The notes below the pieces were generated by a model. The model saw nothing but the letters and a program-made list of their open reading frames with translations, did not search any database and had not been told where the DNA came from. From NCBI RefSeq assembly GCF_021917145.1, contig NC_061063.1, positions 7,197,944 to 7,261,943 of the forward strand: a DNA stretch of 64,000 bases, written 5' to 3'. Made by a program: the position numbers and the translations under genes. Within the stretch, counting starts at the first letter, position 1; the number at the start of each line of letters is the position of its first letter. The stretch comes from Hypomesus transpacificus (taxonomy: Eukaryota; Chordata; Actinopteri; Osmeriformes; Osmeridae). Positions 42,486 through 54,100 of the stretch are shown piece after piece.

Positions 42486-45400
42486 AGTAAAAACATCTGA
42501 ATGGAAAATTCAACAGACTTGATGGTTCACATGAGACCTATCTGTGCCTGTACAGTGGCAGCGGTCACATAGTGTGAAGCCAGCACATTGTGACCACCTG
42601 CTATGTGACTGTCCCTCCCCACAGATGTGACAGAAAGGTTGGGGACACAGATGGAGGATGGAGCATGGAAAACTAAGCATGTGAAAGCACTTGAACCCCA
42701 AGAGAACACGAACAAACCTGGTCCCTAACTTTCCTGTCGTTTTCCCAGTCGGTTAGAGAATGTGACACTTACCCACTGAGTGAGCAGGTGGAGGCAGAGA
42801 TTTAGCTGGCAGGGAGGGGAATCAGAGGAGGGGAAAAAGGGAATGGAATAGAAGCAGAGTGAGAAAGAGGGAGAGAAATGCTGCACAAGTGGTGAGGGAG
42901 AGACGCCGGGAGGAAATAAAAAGAAAGAGAGTCAAGAAAGAAAGAATGAGATACTTAAGATACGAGACAATCGAACGAAAGAGCTGATGAAAAAGTGTGT
43001 GTGAAAGCAACAGACTCAACCTGCTGCTCCTGGACAGGTGAAACTGATTACCTCTTACCTAACTCCATTCTAAAAATCAATTTAAAATGTTCTACGTATT
43101 TCTGCCTGGGCTGTCTGAGCTAAGACTGGCTAGAGACACAGAGGCTAACGTCATCAGCTCTCCTGCAAGGTCACTCTCACCTGGAACGACACAGACCGAG
43201 GCTATGACCCCCATCCTCTGTGCTGCTACTTTCCAATCTGCCGGATGTTTTCACACGGCCCCTAAACCCATGGAGTTTCTTCTCAGCGCATTAGGCTGGA
43301 GGATGGAGGGTGGTGAGTGTGGCGCTAGGCTCTGATTGACAGGTGATCCGCAGGCACCCAGCATCAGCCCAGTCCTGCGGGGCCATTCCCAGGCAGTGCC
43401 TCAGCTCAATGTTACCTCAGTCTTGTCCTCGTGTCTTCCTGTGGCAGAGAGACTGTGGTGCCTTGTTGGAGGGGGTTCAGTTAATGAGGCGCAGGAGATT
43501 AGGGGTCGTGAGGAAGGGGTGGGCTTCCCTTCAACACCAGAGTCATCATTACTGGCAGCTCACCTATATGGTACAAGCGTTGGTTGGGGAGAGGGGGAGG
43601 GGGCCTGGTGCTATCAGTCACGGTTTGAGTAATGGCACTATAAAATATTTATTATAAATCTGCCCCAACTAACCGTACCCAGGACTTTTAGAGCACAAGT
43701 GGGACAGCACGGTCCCACAGCCTTCGAAGGACATGAGAAAGAACCTGGTTCTCTACCCTCATGTTGACACGGCGTGATGGGGGTTGTCCCTGATATCACA
43801 GTGGACCTGCATGACAGGGAGACAGTGCCGGGGGTCCTGACACGGCTTCTCTATATTCCTACCATGCAGTGCTTGAACATTTAATCAGGTAATAAATATG
43901 CCTGTGGCCTCACGGCGGTTTCCCCAAATCTCTGAAAAGAGGACATAGGTGCCAAAACACCTGCTGGCAGGTTTCTGATCGTCAAGCTTGAGGGAGGGAC
44001 ACAGAGGCAAACAGTCTGGCTCGGTGTTCATTAACAAACCACACAACCCGGAAAACCCAGATCAAATGATAGAGCACAGGAGTCGTAGATCAGTTCGACA
44101 GCGGTAAACGTTCCGTGGATGGCTTCAGTGTGCCTCAGAGTCGGTGGCAGGTGGAGACAGTTTGTGCAGTGCAGGACTCGTCTGGTTTGACAGAGTGAGC
44201 GTGCGACCTGGGAGAAGACAAGCAGGGCCAATCACAGGGGACGAGTAGCACACGGCCAGGACATGTGTCACTTTTGATCAAAAGATGATGATGGTGGCCT
44301 GAGGTTAGAGCTGTCCAGTGAGGGATGACACAGGTCAAAGAGAGAGAGAGACAGTGGGAGTGGGAGGGAGAGACAGAAAGGAGCGGGGGAGAGAGATTGG
44401 GAAAGAGAGAGGGTGAACTTATAAGCAAGTGGAATGAAAGTCAAAATAAAGGCGGATGAAATGCCACCGTTAATGAAACAGTGGATAACGTGAGGAAGGG
44501 TTGTAGGGGGAGAAAGAGAGAAGTGCATAGAGAGAGACGAGGCACGGAGGCAGAGATAAACAACAGTACGGTGTGATGGAGCGACTCCTAATGCAGATGG
44601 CTGCTTAACTATGCAGCGGAGCGTCTGAGGGGCTCAGAGAGAGAAGGAGGAGAAGGCTGAAGGGTTGCAGACGGCAGACTCTTGGTGCTGCCTCCATTAC
44701 CCGACCTAGCTCAATTAGCTCAGCAAAGCTCCCCCGGGTTGCCCCGGGCCCCTCTGGACTCACACTGCCATCACACAGGCTACCATTACGCCTGGATGTC
44801 GCCAAGGGCATGACAATGAACAGGTGGTTGTGAGTTTGTACAGTTGGCAATAACTACCGCAGCACTTATGCTTTGGACCATGTTCAGGTGATAAATACAG
44901 CTGTATGGCAGCTCTTATTCCAATAAAACATCCTCTATTTGCCTGACATGGCGGTCTGAGGACAGGCAAGATGAAAGAGAATGTATTTCTGCACTTGAAT
45001 GAAATTAGTGGTATAACTAAGGGGTTGAAGGCGGCACGGCACTTGGGCCTGAGACCAGCCTCAGGAGATGATGTGGTCGTGACTAATGGAAACCGTTTTT
45101 AACCGAACAACAGTTTTAAAATGAGAGCTGGATATGGTCACAGCACTGGTTACAGGTTCTTTTCGGCAGTTAAATTCAAAGCTAAACATACAAATGTTAA
45201 TGATGAACACACAAAGGTATAAAAGGGAAGCCGGAGTGTCTTTGGAGTGGAACCTCCGGGACATTTGGTTCCATTTCAGAATCCAAATCAAGCTAAATCC
45301 AATCTAGATAAAAATGTGCTTCTGGGTACAAAAAGTTATTTAATCAGAGTATCAATATTTCATTATTATTTCATCTTCCTACGAGGCTTGTGCTCTTCCA

Positions 45401-47205
45401 CTAGATGCTGAGGAGAGCATGAGTGCTGCAGTGTTTGCACACCATGTTCAACGTAACAAGAGCCCCCAAAACCTCTGCCACTTTAATTGCATTTCTCTAC
45501 AATTGTGCAAAACATCCATGTCGGCAGAGGAGACAGAGAACACTCCGCTGGGATTATTCCTGCTTTCTTCCGGCTATGCTTTTAAGTCCTTTATGGAGAA
45601 GTCGACAGGAAACCAAATCTCCTTACATATTTACTATCCAGTACTGTCTGCACACAAACTGTACTTTTACTGTCTGTTCATGTAAGACTACTTAAAGTGA
45701 GGTGAGAGATAGAGAGAGAAAGAGAGGGAAAGGGGGAGAGAGGGGGGTTGGGAGGAAGAGAGAAAATAAACAGACCAACGGAAAAGAGAAAGAACACAAC
45801 CGACAAACACGTGAACATTTTGGGTGCAGATTGAATCACCGGACCCAGATTTCAGCTACATATGGTGCACCAGCTGTCTTTGAAAAACAGTAATTGTTTC
45901 TCCAGGTGTGTTTATTAATATGAATCCAAGGCCATGTGCAGACCTGTCAGGCTCAGCCCCTTGCCCTGAGAGTAGAGGTACTTTCTTTCATTACATTATT
46001 TATTGGCTCCGCAGACCTTCGCCAGAGCTATGTGCCATGCACGCTTACATTTCAGCTATGATTTGTATGTACAACACGATAGGAGTGAACTTGTAGCAGC
46101 AAATAGAGACCATGCGGAATACATCTGGAACATTCTCAGTGTGCAATTGTCTGTGTTCCACATACCTGCGAGAATTCTTTAAGAATAGTATGAACTCGTG
46201 TTGATTCCACTTTATTAAAGAAACATTCAAACTCCATGAACGCAAACCAGCAAATAGATTGCTCTTTACTGCCTGAAAGATGGCTGCGATGACATTGTAC
46301 AGTAAACGTAAAATATGGTCTGTCAAATGCACTTAACAACAAACTATTTATCAAGAGTGCGTTACTTGACTATCCCATCCATTCAGTAGTCAAAAAACTG
46401 TTATTTTTATTGACTCATAAGTAAATAATGGTGTCCTTGCCTGGGCTCTACACTTGACTTTTTCTGTTACAGTGACTGGTCCTTCGGGATATAATGCTAG
46501 TTGTCATCAACGAGGAATCCTACTGGCTCACAGTTACCTTGCTTGCAGTACTCTGGGTAGACACTGAGGATTATGTCAGGATATCAGCATGTTTACCTCA
46601 TGTGGGACAACAGTGAGCTCACTTGACACCTTGTTTCTGGGTGTATCCAGAACTGTACACTGTGAAAGGGACCGAAACAAAGACTAAAGGACTGATCTCA
46701 AAACAGCTACAGAGTGATGTCATACTAAATCCCTCTCAGTAAAAAAAAGTGTGACTGAATAACATCCGGAAGCTGTCGATGTCTGCACCCAGCAGTTCTC
46801 CTTTACAGCAAGACGACGTTGACCATGTGATCTATCTACCAGCGGAGCTGATGGTCTGAGGGGCTGAGTAACCTCAGAGCAGACGCAGGGAGCTGTCTGA
46901 GGGGTTGTTGTTCCAGGGCCCCTGCAGCATCAGCGCCCCCTCTTCATCTCAGACCACCTTCCTCCCAACAGCCTGCAGAGTTCTCCGTATCCCAAATAAG
47001 AAAAACAAAAAGGACGTTTTTTTGTAGTATTTTACGTGAATTTACAAGCAATCGACTCAGGTTCAAATCGGTCTGAAGAGATGCTGGGGTGTTGTATGAC
47101 AAGAAACGACGACTGCAGAGTCCACGTTTGTTTTTATTCAGTGCTTGGTGCTCTTTTATTACATCATCTCCTCCAGTGATGACACAGAGAGAGAAACAAA
47201 GAGGG

Positions 47206-47300
47206 AGAGTGAGAGAGACAGAGGGAGGGAGAGTGAGAGAGACAGAGGGAGGGAGAGTGAGAGAGACAGTGGGAGGGAGAGTGAGAGAGACAGAGGGAGC
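47206..47300. repeat. 24-bp GA-rich tandem repeat
   Basis: Four copies of GGGAGAGTGAGAGAGACAGA-type units, near the inferred 3' end of epb41. Confidence 0.9.
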
Positions 47301-49325
47301 ACGCTACGGGGCCTGTGTTTGCTGGTCTCAACTCTCATTTCAGACTAATGCAGAAAAGGGAGTGCCGCAGCTAAGAGGACAACACGCCAAAGGAACTACA
47401 ACACATCGGCTTCTGTACAGAATACTATTTCTACTATAAAAGCATCATGTTAAAATAGACAGAACATTTACAAACTGTATGTGCTGTCTGTCATCTTAGC
47501 TTCAATGTTGGTAATGCTTGAAGGGACAGTGTGTACGTCATTGTGGGTCAATTCATTTAATCCAAATCATTGCATCTCAAAGATAAAAGGTATAAAGAAT
47601 AGAAATCTTTACAAAATTGTTGTAAAACTTCAGTTGCTAGCATCATGGCTACTGTACGTACAGAGATCTCTAGAAAGGTTTATATCCACTGTGATGTGGG
47701 TCTCTGTTTGCTGCTTGTTTCTCATTTATCAGTTACTTTGTCACCCTTCATGGCTGCTCTCTGCATCACATCAACCCTAATTAATCCCAATCCTGTTTGG
47801 GTTTGGCATGGATATATTGTCTGCAGAAAGACTACATGCTTGTTCCTCTCTGTGGATGAGTACACACTGCCCCCTTTGGTAGAAAAGTAGAAATACATAC
47901 AAATGAATGCAGGACATCAAGTTGCCTCTGCCATGCCCCCCCACCCAAAAACCCAGCTGTAGCTGGTGACTGGAATGCTCTGTGATGTGACCTAATACAA
48001 AAACATGTGACTATAGACCAGTGGTGAACAGACGGGTCATCTAAATGCTGGACAAATTCACAAAAGTAAGACAAAGATGAAAATAAATAAATTAATTAAA
48101 TTATGCTTTTTTAAATACACTTCCTTCTCCTGAATCCTTAGCTACTCGATTGACTACAACAATGACAACTAAAATAATAAATCTATGAAAATATCATTCA
48201 CCAGATAATTACGTTCAAAAGAGGAGAAACACTCTAAGGTCCCCCCCAGTTTTGATCAATCTTTTTTACACTTAAATTGAAAAAATATTTTTGACATTGA
48301 GAGGGAAAATAAAATAAACTTTTACTGTACAAGAGATGACACTAAACTCAGTTGTGTTTTAAACTTGAAGAGGAATTCATCTTTGTGATGGTGGAGAGTC
48401 CCAGATCAATCACCCACAATCCTGCCTTCCAGAATGTCCCTCAAAACTTGAAAATATTGATAACCAATTACAGCGGTAAGAAAAGCCATAGAAAAATATG
48501 AACTAAGTCTCGACACGACTAAAAGATCGAATGCCCTCGGAAATGTCCTTAAAATCTCCAGACAAATTGGAGAGGTGAAAAAGTCAAATAATGTTATTTC
48601 TTTTACTTCATTACACTTAGAAAAAGATAGTTTGATGTTGTTCGGTCATTCAGGTTTTGGCAGTTAGAAGATCTGGTCTGGTGTGTCTGTCCAAGGCAGT
48701 GAGGTTGGGGATGGGGGTGTTGATGGGGGGAGGGGTTCTGAGGTAAACGTGTAGGAGAGGGGACACGATCGGGGAAGGGTGGGCAAGAGCTGCATGTGTT
48801 TCTGTTCCTGGTGCCCTGTTTCCACTGGCAGCTATGAAACAGAAAGACAAAAGAAAGAAGAGAGCCAGAGAGAGAGAGCGAGAGAGAGACAGAGAGAGAA
48901 TGACAGAGAGAAAGTGAGAGAGGTGTAGAGTGGATTAAACATGACCAACATTTTCCTCAAACAGTAAATCATAATAAAAGCGGAGAACCGGGAGCTTTAC
49001 TTTACTTTATATCAGAAGAGTTGCATCAATCTCAATCTGACACTCAAATATGACTGTAAGTATGACATTATATTTACTTTGAGACTTTAGGGCTACTAAG
49101 GAGAATATGAACCACTTAAATGGATCCTATTCAAAGGCTGGCTAGAAGGAACGTTTTTTACTCTGGGACCAAACATGATAACGTCACCACTCAAGCACTT
49201 CATTGACGCAACTCTTCTAATATAAGAATCTGACCACCCTAATGCCACAATGATGGTAAACATGTCTGGGGAATAAGGCCAACAAGACAGAGGGAGAGAA
49301 GGAGTCCAGCCAGACTGGAGAGAAG

Positions 49326-49812
49326 TGGAGGAGGGTGGATGGGATGAGGGTAGAGAGGAGGAGGGTGGAGAGTGGAGAGGATGAGGGTGGAGAGGAGGAA
49401 GGTGGAGGGAAGGAGGGTGGAGAGGAGGAAGGTGGAGGGGAGGAGGCTGGAGAGGAGGAAGGTGGAGGGGAGGAGGGTGGAGAGGAGGAGGGTGGAGAGG
49501 ATGAGGGTGGAGAGGAGGAAGGTGGAGGGGAGGAAGGTGGAGAGTATGAGGGTGGAGAGGAGGAAGGTGGAGAGGAGGAAGGTGGAGGGGAGGAGGGTGG
49601 AGAGGAGGAGGGTGGAGAGGAGGAAGGTGGAGGAGAGGAGGGTGGAGAGGAGGAAGGTGGAGAGGAGGAGGGTGGAGAGGAGGAAGGTGGAGGGGAGGAG
49701 GGTGGAGAGGAGGTAGGTGGAGAGGATGAGGGTGGAGAGGAGGAAGGTGGAGAGGAGGAAGGTGGAGGAGATGAGGGTGATGAGGAGGAGGGTGGAGAGG
49801 AGGAAGGTGGAG
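49326..49812. repeat. 15-bp purine minisatellite, about 32 copies
   Basis: Units of GAGGAGGGTGGAGAG and GAGGAAGGTGGAGGG type span about 490 bp with strong strand asymmetry (G/A on plus, C/T in the epb41 transcript). The unit is a multiple of three, so all frames stay open and predict Glu/Gly, Pro/His or Ser/Pro proteins; these are artefacts. Confidence 0.95.
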
Positions 49813-50734
49813 CACTGTGAGCGGTGTTCAGAGGCCTCTCTGAAGTAAACACAGTGAAGTTGATTTAACTTGTGTGAGAACAAGAGCAGCACTGGCTAGC
49901 ACGGACGCAAGGCGGGACACGGGGGGGAACATAACAGGAGGGCCCCGCTGCCATACTAAACCCCCAGAGGAGGCAGAGAGAGGGAGGGGTGGGTGTACTC
50001 TGTGTATACAGTGCATACCACCCTGGCAGCTGGCTAAGAGGCCCCAGCCTGGCAGCACAAACTAGGCCACAATTAAAGCCACATGGGCACCAGTGTTTAC
50101 AGACCTCATGCAGCGACTCCTTGTTTCATGTTGGAATATGCTTGAGTAAACTGAAAATGCATGCCGTTTCACGGCGCTGCTAAATTGCAAGGACGGGCAG
50201 TTTGGTTTGAAACCTCCCCTGTCTCCTCTCCTCTGCACAGAGCTTCACGGCCACTAGATTTAGCCACGGAGCAGTTAAACCGTTGATTGAAACTTCATCC
50301 CCCGCCTTGATTATCATTTATCCTCCTATCGTTTTACATGTTGTGTCGTGTGTCTCTCTTAAACCACTTAGCATATCATTAAAGTCTGTAATGGCTTCAG
50401 TGGAGTAATCAGACTGGAGACTGCTATCATTAACGTCCTCCACTCATCAAGACTTTGTTTGGAACAAAACAACACCGTGTTCCATGTCATTTAGCGAGCT
50501 CATATTAAAACCAAAGCCCTGTGGCATTCTCTTCCCTGTGTACAAAAGGCCATATCTGGCCACATCAACACATCAGGCTTGGCTGGGGGACGCCGCAGAG
50601 AGACGTGTGTGTTTGTGAGCAGTGGAGACAGGCACAGCCAGGGAGGGATTTACTGCGGAGCTCAGAGCAGGGCAGTACATTTCCCTTTCTCTCTCTGGGG
50701 TTCAATTCCAATCTGTTTCCCAGAGAGGACCGTG

Positions 50735-50777
50735 GAGGGAGGGGGGGGGGGGGGAGGGGGGGAGGGGGGGAGGGGGG
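50735..50777. repeat. G-run cluster
   Basis: Several runs of five to twelve G separated by single A, in the epb41 3' region. C-rich in the transcript, so a quadruplex would form on the DNA plus strand only. Confidence 0.85.
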
Positions 50778-51045
50778 TGTTTGTCAGACTGGAGCATCCA
50801 GAGCAGTGGTGTGTAACCTGAGGCTGGCCCGCTGATGGGAGGCATGGACAGATAACGTGAGCGTGTTGTAAAGATGATGCTGGCAGGTGAATAGGGTATC
50901 TACCAAGAACTGAGGTCAAAGACACAGAAATACCAGGTGATGGATGGAGAGGCAACCACAGAATACACAGAGACAGAGAGAAGGGTGATTTGGAGGTCTA
51001 AGTGTGTGTGTGTATAAACTTACTGTGGCTGGGGTGTGGTGGGGC

Positions 51046-51144
51046 CTACTCTGGAGTGATCTCTGTTTCCTGGTGCACGACCACTTTGGTAACAGACATG
51101 TCTGGGTGCTGCTCCTTGGCCTCCTTTATGGCCTGAGCCAAAGC
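51046..51144 (-). CDS. epb41: epb41 last coding exon
   Basis: 32 codons plus TAG, starting [16 protein letters not shown] and ending HQETEITPE. The acceptor lies behind an uninterrupted C run on the transcript strand (G run 51147-51160 on plus). This is the end of the 4.1 C-terminal domain, which binds NuMA and other partners in mammals. Confidence 0.95.
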   Translation of the reverse strand, partial: ALAQAIKEAKEQHPDMSVTKVVVHQETEITPE

Positions 51145-54100
51145 CTGGGGGGGGGGGGGGACAGACAGGAAAAAGGGTTTCCAGGGTTACTATTCAAACA
51201 GATTTGCGTATGATAGAAACAGAAAGCCTGCATTCGGGAGATGCTGACTTTATTTGCAAAGACATTCAGTCCAGACAAATCAGAGCTGCAAATAAACACC
51301 CCCAGCCACGTGTGTATATATTTTTGTTCTTTCCAAATGAATTAAACAAACCACACAGGGCAACACACACTGAGGACAAAGTGATTAATATTCCCCTCAA
51401 CAAACACAGACTGGGACTACATCACATTTCTCAGATGTGGAACAGATGTGTAACAATAACAATTCGATTCATTCCGAGCTGAAAAAAGATGAATGTTTCT
51501 CCTAACTAATACGAAAAGGTCTGCAACCACACCGAGAGCAGAGCTGATGCAGAGCTGATGCAGAGCTGATGCAGATCTGATGCAGAGCTGGTGTCCTGCT
51601 CACCTTATCATGATCGATCTCAGTGTCTCCAGTGATGACAATCCTCTTCTCGATGCGAGTCTCTGATATCCCACCTTTCACTGTCTGAAATACAGAGAGA
51701 AAGAGAGAAACATCCACGAGGAAGAGACAGAGTAAGAGAGGGAAATCCACCGGAGAGAAAGAGATAAAGAGAAATACAGAGAGACAGATATATAAACATG
51801 GTTGAGGAAAGGGAATAATGGATGTCCTGGGCTCAGGGAGAAAGGCAGAGAGAGCACAGGCCCTCCACTTCCACAGCCCTCATTCTCACGTAATCATCCA
51901 GATCCAACAACAGCTCCACAGAAAACAGATACAGATTCACAAAGCAGATAAGAGCTGTTACAACCTTGGGGGTTGTGCATTGTGTGTTGGTTGTTTTTTC
52001 TGCCTCTGTGTCTACCACTCCCCATGCTCAGGTACGCATGCTCAGTGTCCCAACACTCCACAGACACAGAGCTGGCTACCAGCGACCCTAACCCCAGGCA
52101 AGGGCCCTCTCCATGAGCTATTTAAACAAGTGCCCCGCTAACCAACAATAATTTAGTCCGAGCTGGCGTCAAAATCGAGATGTCAATATGCTGAGTCAAT
52201 ACCAATGACATGATTGATATAAAACACAAGTTCATTACAGCTCTGCGGTGATGTCCTCTATTGACTGCTATTGATTGTTGCCATGGGGAGGCACCTGTCT
52301 CCTTGGCCTGTGCTGTGATGAGTGCATTACAGGAGAGAAGGGAATTATACAAAATAACAATCAAGGGGGCGCGGTCATCTTCTTCTCCAGGGCGTTAAGT
52401 AATATTTACGATTACAGGTAAAAACGATATATAAATGTATCGACCACCCAACCTCTTGTTTTTCACCTCTTTTGGGGGGCGTCCAAGTCTTAATTAGGGG
52501 GGTCAACCCCCCCCAAGCCCCACCGTAATTCACACGCTGGAGACAGGGTTACCTTGGTGATCTGTGTGGTGGTGGTGGTGCTGACTGTCTCTGAGGTGAT
52601 GGTCTGGGCACTCAGCAGCATCCCAGTGTCCCTCTCTGCCAGGCTGTCCACGGGCTTCAGAGGGGGAGGGGGGGTGGGGGGTGAGAGAGACACAGATACA
52701 AATGTGAGAGAGCAAGTTAGGGAAACGGAGAGAGGAGAGAGAGACAAAGAAACAAGCAAGAAATCAAGAGATAGAGAGGAAGACGGGGAGGGAAAGAGGT
52801 GATTTCACCATTACACAAGGCCCATTTGGAAAGGTTTGAAAGTCTCCAGAGGCCTGTCAGGATGCTGTGCTGTACCTGTGCTGACTCGTATGTGATGGTC
52901 TTGGTCTCGGTGTGCACAATGGGGATCTCTTTGTTGTCTACTGTGCCTCGCACCGAGTTGGTGACATCAGAGATCGTGATGGTTTGCGTCTTCATCACAG
53001 GGCTCTGTTAGGGGAACATACACTCAGTGAATAAGAGCTTTTCACTCAGGCGTCACGATCATCACAAACATCCTGTGCCTTCGTGTAGTTGTATAATCAT
53101 TACCAAGTAGAGTTGTAATCCTCTCAAATGATTCTCATTTCACCAAGCCTTTACAGTCTACACAGCATATCCCTAGTCAGTTACTGGTAATCACCCCCTA
53201 ATTACCTGGCTATACTGATCTTCCCAGGCAAGAAGCTCAGGTTCATACTAGCCAATGGACATCCAAAACACAACTACTAATCCCAGCCATATATTATCTA
53301 GGCGGTTTAAGGAAAGGATTTGTGCAGAACTATTGAAATGTAGGAAATACTGTCTGTTCCATGCAAGTTGGGTGTTTGCCTTTTCAAACACATCCCAGCA
53401 AGTGTAGGACCAATATATTTCTTCATCTAATGCAGAAAAATGAAAACTTATTTTACAAATAAACAATTAAGTTGAGCGGAAAATCTTGTCAAGAGAGAAA
53501 AACTAATTGCCTTGAATAAACCAGAGCTCCCAGGGGGTTTGGAGGCAGAGGCACAATGTGATCAATCACCAGTAAGCTGACATCCCCCTCAATGGGTCGA
53601 GATGTGAGAGTTTCATAATAAAAGTCCCCCTCTGGGATGGGGAGAGGAGGATCAAGCCCCAGGCAGGCCCTGGTGACACCGCATGCCAATTACCAACACT
53701 CCCCAGCTCAGAGATGCAAATTATGTAGCGCAGAGGCATCATGAATTACTTTCATTTTACTTTTTAATCTTTCATCGCCGGGCACTGTACCAGAAAAAAA
53801 GTCATTTGATTTAAGCTGTTCACATATTGAAGTCTGGTCTAATTCTCCACAGTTGAAAGGAGAGGCTATATATTATGTCTGATGGTTTCAGTTGAGTCTC
53901 AGCTGATGATATCTATGGGCTTTTCATGAACTGGGCTTGATTTTGTACAGACTGCTTAAGTTTTAGTTTTAAAAACGGCTTTCTTCTCATTGTGCAAAAT
54001 GATTCCTATCATAACTTTACAATTAATTGATCAAATATTAGGTTTTCCTCTTTTCACTTGAACACCAGGACAGCCTCCCTTAGAGATCCCTCCTGATGAA

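Larger units (their letters stand above)
47127..51045 (-). other. Probable 3'UTR and 3' flank of epb41
   Basis: The epb41 stop codon is at 51046-51048. I saw no TTTATT on plus (AATAAA on minus) between the stop and about 47150, and two near 47133 and 47155, so a 3'UTR close to 3.9 kb is plausible. Variant signals could end it earlier. The block is mostly unremarkable except for the purine-rich minisatellite at 49326-49812 and G runs near 50735-50777. Confidence 0.4.

Noticed and set aside
49096..49892. Glu/Gly-, Pro/His- and Ser/Pro-rich frames up to 239 codons
   Set aside because: Produced by the 15-bp purine minisatellite; no domain and no splice context.
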